From Pseudomonas nitroreducens (GTDB lineage Bacteria > Pseudomonadota > Gammaproteobacteria > Pseudomonadales > Pseudomonadaceae): 64,000 bases of DNA. A model generated the notes under the pieces. That model had not been told where the DNA came from, did not search any database, and was given only the letters and a program-made list of their open reading frames with translations. The DNA lies in contig NZ_JALJXP010000013.1 of the NCBI RefSeq assembly GCF_024170165.1, positions 62,001 through 126,000 of the forward strand, written 5' to 3'. Made by a program: the position numbers and the translations under genes. Of this stretch, positions 43,740 to 51,624 are shown in pieces (position 1 is the first letter of the stretch; every line of letters begins with the position of its first letter).

Positions 43740-44795
43740 TCAATGTCCGACGCCGGCCGGAAATGCCTGGCTGCCGAGCAGCACACCGTCGACGGATTGG
43801 CCGTAGTAGCCCTGATCCGAGCCATGGAAGCGCTTGGCCGTGCTGGCGACATTACCGTCGAAGCGCGGGTCCTGCGGCCGTTCCCGGCTGTTCAGGTAGG
43901 CCGCCACGTCCCAGGCCTGCTGGACGTTCAGCTGCACGGCCTTGCCCAGCGGCATGTTCTCGTAGATGAAAGTGGCCGCTGTGTTGACGCGGTGCATGCC
44001 GGCGCCCCAGTTGTACGAGTCGGCTCCCCACAGCGCCGGGATTACCGGCACGTCGGCCATCCTGCGCCCTTCGCCCTGCGCGCCGTGGCAGACGGCGCAG
44101 TGTTGCGCGTAAACCGCTTCGCCGCGCTGCGGCGAGTAGGCCTGCGGTGGCGCGGGCAGGGCGGCGAAGGCACGTCCGGGCATCCGTTCGCGGCCCTCCA
44201 TCTTCACCTTGCCGGTCAGCGGTCCGGGCAGCTTGAAGGATTCGTCCCGACCACCGCGTTGCAGCGCTTCATCGCTGAGTTCGGGCACTGGTTTGTCCTG
44301 CATGCCGTACATGTCCAGCAGGCCGCCCATGAGCAGCCAGTACGAGTAGGCGGAGATCGCCACCAGCTCGGTCGAGCCCAGCTCGGGGGCCTTGCCGTTC
44401 ATGGAGTAGTTGAAGCAGCCCTGCACGCGTTCTGCGAAGTTGTTCACCCGGTTGTCTTTCTTGCGGAAGGCCGGGTAGGCCAGGTAGGCCGCCCATAGCG
44501 GGGCGGCGTAAGCCTTGGTGCCCGCATCGAGGTGGCAGTTGGTGCAGTTCAGCTGGTTGCCCACATAGCGCCCCTTGAGCTGCTGGGTGTCGACGATCAG
44601 CTGGTAGCCGCGGCGGACCTTGTCGCCAAAGGCGCCGTCCGGGATTCGCGAAAGGTCGCGCGGAGTGAAGTAGTGGGCGTCCCGGGCCTTGGGTTGCGCG
44701 GTGATTTCTTCCATGGCGGTGGTCACCGGGTCGGCCGCCTGGACGGGCAGCGCGATGCATCCCGCCAGCGACAGGTAGAGCAAGGGCCTGTTCAT
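43740..44795 (-). CDS. tsdA: Thiosulfate dehydrogenase (diheme cytochrome c)
   Basis: This 351-residue exported diheme cytochrome has a signal peptide cut near residue 20 and CTNCH at 84-88 and CAVCH at 233-237. The surrounding blocks LNCTNCHLDAGTKAYAAP and VQGCFNYSMNGKAP are typical of TsdA. Cys127 lies at the position expected for the unusual axial Cys ligand of heme 1, and MPLGK near 281-285 supplies candidate heme 2 ligands. TsdA couples two thiosulfates to tetrathionate. GAGGAG lies just before the ATG, and the partner tsdB ends 9 bases upstream. Confidence 0.85.
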   Translation of the reverse strand: MNRPLLYLSLAGCIALPVQAADPVTTAMEEITAQPKARDAHYFTPRDLSRIPDGAFGDKVRRGYQLIVDTQQLKGRYVGNQLNCTNCHLDAGTKAYAAPLWAAYLAYPAFRKKDNRVNNFAERVQGCFNYSMNGKAPELGSTELVAISAYSYWLLMGGLLDMYGMQDKPVPELSDEALQRGGRDESFKLPGPLTGKVKMEGRERMPGRAFAALPAPPQAYSPQRGEAVYAQHCAVCHGAQGEGRRMADVPVIPALWGADSYNWGAGMHRVNTAATFIYENMPLGKAVQLNVQQAWDVAAYLNSRERPQDPRFDGNVASTAKRFHGSDQGYYGQSVDGVLLGSQAFPAGVGH

Positions 44796-44804
44796 GAGCG
44801 CTCC

Positions 44805-45395
44805 TCAGCGAATCGCCGCCAGATAGCTGGCCAGCGCGGTGATGTCCTTGTCGTTCAGACGCTTGGCGATGGCTGCCATCATGCCGTCGGGATCGCCACT
44901 GCGTTCGCCCTTGCGCCAGGCGTGCAGCTGGGCCTCCAGGTACGCCGTCTGCTGTCCGGCGAGTCGCGGGAAGGGCCCGCCGCCGATGGCCGAGGGCCCG
45001 TGACAGCTGAAGCAGGCCGGGATGTCGCGAGCCATGTCGCCCTGGTAATAGAGCTTCTCCGCCGGCGTGGCGGCCAGGTTCTGGCCCCGCACCTGCAGCG
45101 CGGGCGGCTTGCCCTGGGCGGCAAAGTAGGCGGCGGCAGGCTGCAGCAGATCGGCCGAGGCGTAGGCTTCGGCCATCGGTCCCATCAGGGCATTGCTGCG
45201 CCGCCTGGCGTTGAAGTTCGCGACCTGTGCGCTGATGTAACTGGCTGACAGCCCGGCCAGTACCGGACCTTGTGCGGTCCCCTGGCCCTGCATGCCATGG
45301 CAGACCGCGCAGGTTTGAACGGCATCCGGTATTTCGTCGGCGACGGCCGCTCCGGCAATACATGAAAGTAGTACGACAGAAGGCCATCTGAGCAT
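44805..45395 (-). CDS. tsdB: Diheme cytochrome c4-like electron acceptor
   Basis: This 196-residue protein has a signal peptide (VVLLSCIAGAAVADE) and two c-type hemes, CAVCH at 29-33 and CFSCH at 128-132, in the two-domain cytochrome c4 layout. In Pseudomonas stutzeri the tsdB gene directly precedes tsdA and encodes exactly this type of acceptor; the same order is seen here. It would take electrons from TsdA towards the oxidase. If the neighbour is not TsdA, it is simply a cytochrome c4. Confidence 0.82.
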   Translation of the reverse strand: MLRWPSVVLLSCIAGAAVADEIPDAVQTCAVCHGMQGQGTAQGPVLAGLSASYISAQVANFNARRRSNALMGPMAEAYASADLLQPAAAYFAAQGKPPALQVRGQNLAATPAEKLYYQGDMARDIPACFSCHGPSAIGGGPFPRLAGQQTAYLEAQLHAWRKGERSGDPDGMMAAIAKRLNDKDITALASYLAAIR

Positions 45396-45720
45396 CGAGT
45401 TTCCCGCCTCTACATGCTGCGACTGCGCTGAGTGTAGACGGCATCGTCAGCCGCGAGACATTCCACTGCGCTGCCTGCCTTTACAAGCACCGGGTGGCAT
45501 GCAAGCGGGTGGCGGGCAGGATTGGATGCGCCTGCCAGGCATCGCTGGTGAACCGCTGGGCGACTCGTCGCCGGGTGTGGCGGAGCGCTCGGCGAAGCGA
45601 CGGGCGGGGGTGTGGCGGGCCGATTCGTTGACGCAGGTCCATGCACCGTGAAGATCGGTTTGTCCGCAAGTTTCGCGTCCTACAGACTGGTCGTCTTGTA
45701 TACAGTTCCTGGAGTCAATG
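45396..45720. other. Divergent intergenic region, tsdB / glycine-zipper gene
   Basis: These 325 bases contain the promoters of both flanking genes. A TGTATACA palindrome (45697-45704) lies 16 bases before the glycine-zipper ATG, within the likely leader. No RNA gene or supported small ORF was found. Confidence 0.45.
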
Positions 45721-46152
45721 ATGCGAAAGTCCCTCTCAGCACTTGCTTTAACCATCCTGGCGTCACAAGGCGTCATGGCCGGCGAGACCACGACCACGGC
45801 ACTCGGTGGCGGTGTCGGAGGCGCCCTGGGCAGCGTCGTGGGTAATGCCGTCGGCGGCAGCACTGGCGCCGCGATTGGCGCTGGAGTCGGCGGTGCAGCG
45901 GGCGGCGCGATGTCGGCGAAGGACGGGAAGAAGACCGAGGCGGCCATTGGTGGTGGTCTCGGTGCGGCGGGTGGCCAGGTCATCGGCAGCAAGGTGGGCG
46001 GTTCAACCGGCGGCCTGGTGGGTGCGGGGCTGGGCGGCGCGGCGGGCAGCGCCATCGGCAACAACCTGGCCGACGATGGCCATGATCACCATGACAATCA
46101 CGACCACCACGATCACCACGACAATCACCACAAGCACAAACACCACCACTGA
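45721..46152 (+). CDS. Glycine-zipper protein with His-rich C-terminal tail
   Basis: This 143-residue exported protein has a signal peptide (LSALALTILASQGVMA) and a long glycine-zipper region of repeated GGxxGxxxG units (GGGVGGALGSVVGNAVGGSTG and two similar blocks). It ends in a tail of about 26 residues with 14 His plus Asp/Asn/Lys (DHHDNHDHHDHHDNHH). Glycine zippers insert in or span membranes; the tail looks suited to bind Ni, Zn, Co or Cu. Two ATGs are adjacent; 45721 gives better spacing to CTGGAG. No function is known. Confidence 0.75.
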   Translation: MRKSLSALALTILASQGVMAGETTTTALGGGVGGALGSVVGNAVGGSTGAAIGAGVGGAAGGAMSAKDGKKTEAAIGGGLGAAGGQVIGSKVGGSTGGLVGAGLGGAAGSAIGNNLADDGHDHHDNHDHHDHHDNHHKHKHHH

Positions 46153-46153
46153 C

Positions 46154-46184
46154 CGTCGCCCCGGTTTCGGCGAGCGACTTTTTA
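46154..46184 (+). terminator. Terminator after the glycine-zipper gene
   Basis: GTCGC ... GCGAC with inner CCG/CGG pairs is followed by TTTTT. It lies directly after the stop and overlaps the end of the convergent transporter gene. Confidence 0.5.
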
Positions 46185-47870
46185 GGGCGCAGTGAAGGCC
46201 ACGATGATCGGCCCGCAGACGGCCAGTAGCACGTTCGAAATCGCGTAGCAGACGGTGAAGCCGATGACCGGGGTGTTGCTGCCGGACTGCTCGATGATCT
46301 TGTTCATCGACGCGGCTTCCGTCTGGGCTCCGGCCAGCGCTCCGAACAGGATCATCGGGTGCAGCCCGAGCACGTAGCGGCCGAAATAGAGCGTCACCAG
46401 CGGCGGAATGATCGTGACGATCGCTCCCGCGATCAGCAGGGCGGCGCCTTGCTCCTGGATGGCGGTGATGGCGGCGGGTCCGGCCAGCAGGCCGACCACG
46501 GCGCCGAATGCCGTCAGGCCGAACTCGGAGAAGGCCCATTGCGCGGCGGGCGGCAAGGCGCCCCGTTCGGGGTGTCGGGAGTTGAACCAGCCGATCAGCA
46601 GGCCCGCCAGCAGCACGCCGCCGCCAATCCCCAGCTCCACGGGAATCATGCCGATATGCGTCGACAGCATGCCGGCCAGGGAGCCGACCACCATCCCCAG
46701 GGCGTGGATGGCGATGTCGCTCTTGTAATTGCTGGTACGGATGAGGCCGATCTGCTCGGCCAGGGCCTCCACGCTCGCGGTGCGGCCCACCAGCGTAATG
46801 ACGTCCCCCCGGTACAGCACCGTTTCGGGCAGCAGGGGCAGCTCCAGCCCCTGGCGGGTGATGGTGCGGATGTAGCATCCCATGCGCTCGGAGCCGATCA
46901 GCATGGCCTTGATCTGGTGAATGGTCTTGCCGACCAGTTTGCGGGAAGTGAGCACGATGTCGGCATCACGGGTGGGAAACGACATGCTTTCCGGGTTGTC
47001 GATTTCCGGGCCGATCCACTGGTTCAGCTGTGGCACGGCCTCGCGCAGGGCATAGACCGCGAGTATGTCGCCGGCGCTGAGCTTCAGGTCCGGTGAGCGC
47101 TCCAGTATCTGCCCGTCGCGAATGACCCGCTCGATACTCAGCGAGGCATGCAGTGCTTCGATGTCCGCGATGCGCTGGCCAACGGCGGCGGGCACGCTCA
47201 GGCAGTGGGCGCGTACGACGATGCGGGTGTAGGGAATGCTGATGGCGTTCTCCTCCCGCTCGATGCCCAGCTGAAGCTCCAGCTCTCTTGCCGAATCCTT
47301 CAGGTCGACCCGCAGCAGCCTGGGGGCGATGGTGCCGACGAAGACCACCAGCCCGATGGTGCCGAATACATAGGTGATGGCGTAGGCGACCGCCATGTGG
47401 CTGTTGAGCTGGGATTTGGCGGCTTCATCGATGGCCAGTTGCGCTATCGCGCTGCTCGCGGTCCCCATGATTGCCGTATCGGTCAACGCGCCTGCCCCCA
47501 GGCCGGCGGTGAAGCCCGCGTCGAACTGGAAGAGGCGGTTCATGACCAGGATGGTGACCAGCGCCGTGCCACACAGCACGACGGACAGCACGACCAGTTT
47601 CAGCGTGCCGCGGTTGAGGCTGCCGAAGAACTCCGGCCCGCTCTTGAAGCCCACGGCGTAGATGAACAGTGCGAAGAACACCGACTTCAGGACATGCGGT
47701 ACTTCGAGGCCGATCTGCCCGATCAGCAGGCCCATCAGCAGCGCACCGGCCACCGAGCCCAGGTGAAATTCGCCGATGCGGACGCGGCCCAGGAGCACGC
47801 CCAGTGCGATGGCCAGAAAGACTGCCATTTCGGGGTTGGCGCGCAGTGCATGCAACACGAAATCGACCAT
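46182..47870 (-). CDS. AspT/YidE-type transporter with two TrkA-C domains
   Basis: This 562-residue membrane protein has two hydrophobic halves, about residues 1-180 and 380-560, separated by two TrkA-C (RCK-C) regulatory domains (IPYTRIVVRAH ... ERSPDLKLSAGDILAVYA and DADIVLTSRKLVGKTIHQIKAM ... YRGDVITLVG). The halves carry GAGALTDTAIMGTASSA and GALAGAQTEAASMNKI, matching repeats of the aspartate:alanine exchanger family. The substrate is uncertain; dicarboxylate or amino acid exchange is likely. Confidence 0.87.
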   Translation of the reverse strand: MVDFVLHALRANPEMAVFLAIALGVLLGRVRIGEFHLGSVAGALLMGLLIGQIGLEVPHVLKSVFFALFIYAVGFKSGPEFFGSLNRGTLKLVVLSVVLCGTALVTILVMNRLFQFDAGFTAGLGAGALTDTAIMGTASSAIAQLAIDEAAKSQLNSHMAVAYAITYVFGTIGLVVFVGTIAPRLLRVDLKDSARELELQLGIEREENAISIPYTRIVVRAHCLSVPAAVGQRIADIEALHASLSIERVIRDGQILERSPDLKLSAGDILAVYALREAVPQLNQWIGPEIDNPESMSFPTRDADIVLTSRKLVGKTIHQIKAMLIGSERMGCYIRTITRQGLELPLLPETVLYRGDVITLVGRTASVEALAEQIGLIRTSNYKSDIAIHALGMVVGSLAGMLSTHIGMIPVELGIGGGVLLAGLLIGWFNSRHPERGALPPAAQWAFSEFGLTAFGAVVGLLAGPAAITAIQEQGAALLIAGAIVTIIPPLVTLYFGRYVLGLHPMILFGALAGAQTEAASMNKIIEQSGSNTPVIGFTVCYAISNVLLAVCGPIIVAFTAP

Positions 47871-48090
47871 CGACGACTCTCCCTCTCGTAATGGGCCGCT
47901 GTTGGAAACCGGGGTCGGGTCTCAGTATGGCTGGCCCTGGAGAATCTGTGAGCCGCTCCACCGAGCCTTCAAGAACGCCATTTTCTCGGCTGTATTGCGA
48001 CTGCCCATGGATTATTCGACTAGTCTTCCCCGACATGACCGTGGCGCGAATCGGGGGCAGTAGCGCGCACACGGAAACTCGAGAGTCCGG

Positions 48091-48687
48091 ATGTCGACCT
48101 CCAACGATCTGATCATTTGCGAATACTGCGACGCGGTGTATCGGCGCGAGCCGCTGCAGCGCCATCAGCGCGCCCTGTGCGAACGCTGTGGCGGACTCCT
48201 GCACCGGCACAATGCGCTGAGCATTCAGCAACGACTGGCCCTGGCGATTACCGGGGCGATCCTGCTGGCCTTCGCCCACAGCTACCCGGTGATGACCATC
48301 AGCATGCAGGGGCTGACCAACTCCGCGACGCTGTGGGATTCGGTGATGATCCTCAGCAGCGGCAGCATCACCCTCATCGCGCTGGTCGTGGCGCTGGCGA
48401 TCATCCTCGCCCCGGTGCTGCAGATCGCCCTGCTCATCTGGGTGCTGGCATTCGCCCAGGCAGGGCGCCGGGCACCCGCTTTCGCCTTCAGCATGCGCTG
48501 GCTGGAGGCCCTGCGCCCATGGAGCATGCTGGAAGTCTGCCTGCTGGGGACCATGGTCGCGGTGATCAAGCTGGCCGGCCTGCTCGACGTGATCCCCGGC
48601 ATCGGGCTGCTGGCCATGGCGGCGCTCAGCGTCCTGATCCTCTACATCGCCGGGAAGGATATCCGCGAACTCTGGGAGCGCGTATGA
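48091..48687 (+). CDS. pqiA: PqiA-family membrane protein, first half
   Basis: The protein has 198 residues with an N-terminal zinc-ribbon-like pair CEYC ... CERC, then four TM helices with the family segment AFAHSYPVMTISMQG. In E. coli, PqiA is one chain of about 417 residues with two such domains; here the domains are separate adjacent genes. It forms the inner-membrane part of the PqiABC lipid-transport system. The start follows GAGAGTCCGG; the stop overlaps the next ATG. Confidence 0.88.
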   Translation: MSTSNDLIICEYCDAVYRREPLQRHQRALCERCGGLLHRHNALSIQQRLALAITGAILLAFAHSYPVMTISMQGLTNSATLWDSVMILSSGSITLIALVVALAIILAPVLQIALLIWVLAFAQAGRRAPAFAFSMRWLEALRPWSMLEVCLLGTMVAVIKLAGLLDVIPGIGLLAMAALSVLILYIAGKDIRELWERV

Positions 48688-49319
48688 GCCGGCCCCCTCT
48701 GGCGACCGAACTCGACCTGTGCCTCTGTCATGGCTGCGGCCTCGCCTGCGACGTCCATGAGCACGGCCATCACTGCGGGCGCTGCGGCGCGCCGCTGCAT
48801 GTTCGCAAGGGCGATGCCGTCACGCGCGCCTGGGCGTTTCTCATCGCCGCCCTGATCTTCTATATCCCCGCCAACCTGCTGCCGGTGATGCACACCGAGA
48901 TGCTCGGCCAGGGCATCGACAGCACCATCGGCGGCGGCGTGCTCGAATTCTGGGAAAGCGGGGCGTGGGATATCGCCCTGATCATCTTCATCGCCAGTAT
49001 CGGCGTACCGGCGATCAAGTTCCTCGCCATGGGCATGTTGCTGCTGACCGTGCAGCGACGCAGCAGCTGGGCACAACGTCAGCGCTCGCAGCTGTATCGC
49101 CTGGTCGAACTGATCGGCTACTGGTCGATGCTCGATGTGCTGGTCGTCGCGCTGGTGGCCGCCCTGGTGCAGATGCGCGAACTGGGCACCATCGAGCCGC
49201 GCCCGGGCATTCTTTTCTTTGGCCTGGTGGTCGTCTTCACCATGCTTTCCGCCATGAGTTTCGATCCACGGCTTATCTGGGACGACGGAGACCCTATTGA
49301 TGCAGCAGGACACCCTTAA
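48684..49319 (+). CDS. pqiA: PqiA-family membrane protein, second half
   Basis: This 211-residue paralogue of the preceding protein has CHGC ... CGRC near the N terminus and the TM segment IFYIPANLLPVMHTEMLGQ, the diagnostic PqiA motif. It overlaps the first half (ATGA) and the PqiB gene by about 20 bases, so all four genes are tightly coupled. Confidence 0.9.
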   Translation: MSRPPLATELDLCLCHGCGLACDVHEHGHHCGRCGAPLHVRKGDAVTRAWAFLIAALIFYIPANLLPVMHTEMLGQGIDSTIGGGVLEFWESGAWDIALIIFIASIGVPAIKFLAMGMLLLTVQRRSSWAQRQRSQLYRLVELIGYWSMLDVLVVALVAALVQMRELGTIEPRPGILFFGLVVVFTMLSAMSFDPRLIWDDGDPIDAAGHP

Positions 49320-50940
49320 GCCAGGCACTCCGGGGCCCGCACCGGTACGCACGCGGCGCTGGAACGTGTCGATGGTGTGGATTGTGCCGATAGTCGCACT
49401 GCTGGTGGGCGCCTCGCTGATCGTGCGCAACTGGATGGAGCAGGGGCCGACCATCGAAATCTCCTTCAGGACCGGCGAAGGCCTGGTTGCGCACAAGACC
49501 CAGGTCAAGTACCGCAGCGTGGTCATCGGCGAGGTCGAGGCGGTGGAGCTGGCCAACGACAAGAACAGCGTCAATGCCACGGTGAAACTCAACAAGGAAG
49601 CGGAATCCTTCGCCACCCAGGGCGCCAAGTTCTGGGTGGTGCGCCCGCGTATCGGCGCCGGTGGCGTCACCGGCGTGGACACCCTGCTGTCGGGCAACTT
49701 CATCGGCGCGGATGCCGGGGAGTCGCGGGCTCCGCAGAAACGCTTCACCGGCCTGGAGGCCCCGCCGCCGATCACCTATGGCGAGAAGGGCAAGAGCTTC
49801 GTGCTGCGCGCTGAAGACCTCGGCTCGCTGGATATCGGCTCGCCGATCTATTACCGCAAGATCCCGGTGGGGCAGGTGACCTCCTATGCCTTGCGCAGCG
49901 ATGGCAAGGGGGTGGACCTGGGCATTTTCGTCGAGGCGCCGAACGACGCCTTCGTCACCCAGAACACCCGTTTCTGGAACGCCAGCGGCGTGGACGTCGA
50001 TGTGGGCGCCAATGGCCTGAAGGTCAATACCGAGTCGCTCTCGGCGCTGCTGGTGGGCGGGCTGGCCTTCGGCACGCCGGAAGGGAGCGACGACGTAGCG
50101 GCTGCCAACGACAACCAGGCCTTCGACCTGTACGCCGACCGCGAGGGCGCGCTGGCGCCGCCGTCGGGTATCGCCCAGTACCTGCGCCTGCGCTTCGACC
50201 AGTCCATGCGCGGGCTCAGCGTCGGGGCGCCGGTGGAGTTCATGGGCGTCGAATTCGGCAAGGTCACGGGCATCCAGCTGGACTATGACGAGAAACAACA
50301 GAGCTTCCCGGTGCTGGTCGATGCCGTCATCTATCCGCAGCGACTGGGCCCGGTGCATCAGAAGATGCTGCGGGCTTTCAAGAGCTCCACCGGGGACGAG
50401 GCCGGCGTCAGCCGCGTGATCAGCAGCTTCGTCGAACATGGCATGCGCGCCCAGGCGCGCAGCGGCAACCTGTTGACCGGCCAGCTGTACATTTCCCTGG
50501 ACTTCTATCCCGATGCCAAGCCCGTGGCCTTCGATGGCACTGCCCGGCCCCTGCTGATCCCCACGGTTCCCAGCAGCCTGGAGAAACTCCAGGAGCAGTT
50601 GCAGGCGGTGGTGGAGCGTATCCGCAAGCTGCCGCTGGAGCGCATCGCCAACAATCTCGACGGCAACCTGCGCGAACTGCAGGGCAGCCTCAAGCAGTTC
50701 AATACCCAGACCTTGCCCGGGGTGACCAGTACCCTGGCCGAGGTGCGCTCGACCCTGGCCACGGCCAACGCGGCGCTGGGCGAGAACTCGCCGCAGCGGG
50801 AAAAACTCAGCGACACCCTGAATGAGCTGGATCGCATGTCACGCTCGCTGCGCGATCTCTCCGATTACCTCGGACGGCACCCCGAATCGCTCATCCGCGG
50901 CAAACCCAAGGGTGCGGACGCGGACAACCTGCAGCCATGA
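49300..50940 (+). CDS. pqiB: PqiB, MCE-domain intermembrane transport protein
   Basis: This 546-residue protein has one N-terminal TM helix (MVWIVPIVALLVGASLIV) and then three MCE domains (from about residues 50, 165 and 285; cues KTQVKYRSVVIGEVEAV, GSPIYYRKIPVGQVTSY, GAPVEFMGVEFGKVTG). A coiled-coil C terminus (LEKLQEQLQAVVERIRKL) forms the needle of the stacked-ring tube. It carries lipids between the membranes. The ATG at 49300 has GGAG 9 bases upstream; a TTG at 49297 is less likely. Confidence 0.93.
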   Translation: MQQDTLKPGTPGPAPVRTRRWNVSMVWIVPIVALLVGASLIVRNWMEQGPTIEISFRTGEGLVAHKTQVKYRSVVIGEVEAVELANDKNSVNATVKLNKEAESFATQGAKFWVVRPRIGAGGVTGVDTLLSGNFIGADAGESRAPQKRFTGLEAPPPITYGEKGKSFVLRAEDLGSLDIGSPIYYRKIPVGQVTSYALRSDGKGVDLGIFVEAPNDAFVTQNTRFWNASGVDVDVGANGLKVNTESLSALLVGGLAFGTPEGSDDVAAANDNQAFDLYADREGALAPPSGIAQYLRLRFDQSMRGLSVGAPVEFMGVEFGKVTGIQLDYDEKQQSFPVLVDAVIYPQRLGPVHQKMLRAFKSSTGDEAGVSRVISSFVEHGMRAQARSGNLLTGQLYISLDFYPDAKPVAFDGTARPLLIPTVPSSLEKLQEQLQAVVERIRKLPLERIANNLDGNLRELQGSLKQFNTQTLPGVTSTLAEVRSTLATANAALGENSPQREKLSDTLNELDRMSRSLRDLSDYLGRHPESLIRGKPKGADADNLQP

Positions 50941-50969
50941 GCCAGCACCGTACACAGGAGATAAAGCCG

Positions 50970-51503
50970 ATGCCGAAGTCATCCTTGCTGCTGCTGGCAG
51001 GATTGTTCCCACTGCTCTGGGGCTGTAGCAGCGCGCCCGTGCACTATCACACGCTGCTGCCGGCCCAGCCCGGCACCCCCGCCAGCGCTCAGGTGCGCGT
51101 CGAGCGCGTCATCCTGCCGCCGCAGGTGGATCGCTCGCAGATGGTGATTCGCCAGGGTGGCAGTGGCCTGGTCATTCTCGAGACCGAGTGGTGGGGCGCC
51201 AACCTGGTGGACGAGTTCGGCAACGCCCTGCAGGACCAGCTCGGCGCGCCGGGGCCCGGTGCGGCGCTGTTGCGGGTAGAGGTGCAGCGTTTTGACTCGG
51301 TACCGGGGCAGTATTCGCTGCTGGACGCGCAATGGCGCCTGCAGAAGCGCGGCAGCGATCAGTCACTGACCTGTCGCAGCAGCCTGCAGACCCGCGCGGA
51401 CAACAGTGTGGACAGCCTGGTCCTCGCGCATCAGAGCAACCTGCACAAGCTGGCGGAGCAGGTGGCGCGGGCCAGTGCCGGGGGCGCGCGCACCTGTCCG
51501 TGA
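50970..51503 (+). CDS. pqiC: PqiC outer-membrane lipoprotein
   Basis: This 177-residue lipoprotein has lipobox LLWGC (lipidated Cys19) and an ABC-type transport auxiliary domain (VRVERVILPPQVDRSQMVIRQ). It pairs with PqiB at the outer membrane. The start at 50970 is chosen because AGGAG lies 9 bases upstream and a normal lipoprotein signal follows; the ATG at 50937, which overlaps the PqiB stop, would add 11 odd residues. Confidence 0.9.
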   Translation: MPKSSLLLLAGLFPLLWGCSSAPVHYHTLLPAQPGTPASAQVRVERVILPPQVDRSQMVIRQGGSGLVILETEWWGANLVDEFGNALQDQLGAPGPGAALLRVEVQRFDSVPGQYSLLDAQWRLQKRGSDQSLTCRSSLQTRADNSVDSLVLAHQSNLHKLAEQVARASAGGARTCP

Positions 51504-51624
51504 GTTCCGGCGGGGAAGGGCAGCGCTGCCCCGTCGAGAATCTTCGATGCCGAAAAAGGTTACCCTTGGCAGCGCTTGCGCCCGCTTCTGGCGCAGGTTG
51601 ATGCGTTACAGGAGATAACACTTG

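Noticed and set aside
45447-46064. Proline-rich 205-codon minus ORF, and the repetitive DNA beneath it
   Set aside because: It is the antisense of the glycine-zipper repeats. The repeats are coding low complexity, not a CRISPR array: unit length varies and there are no unique spacers.
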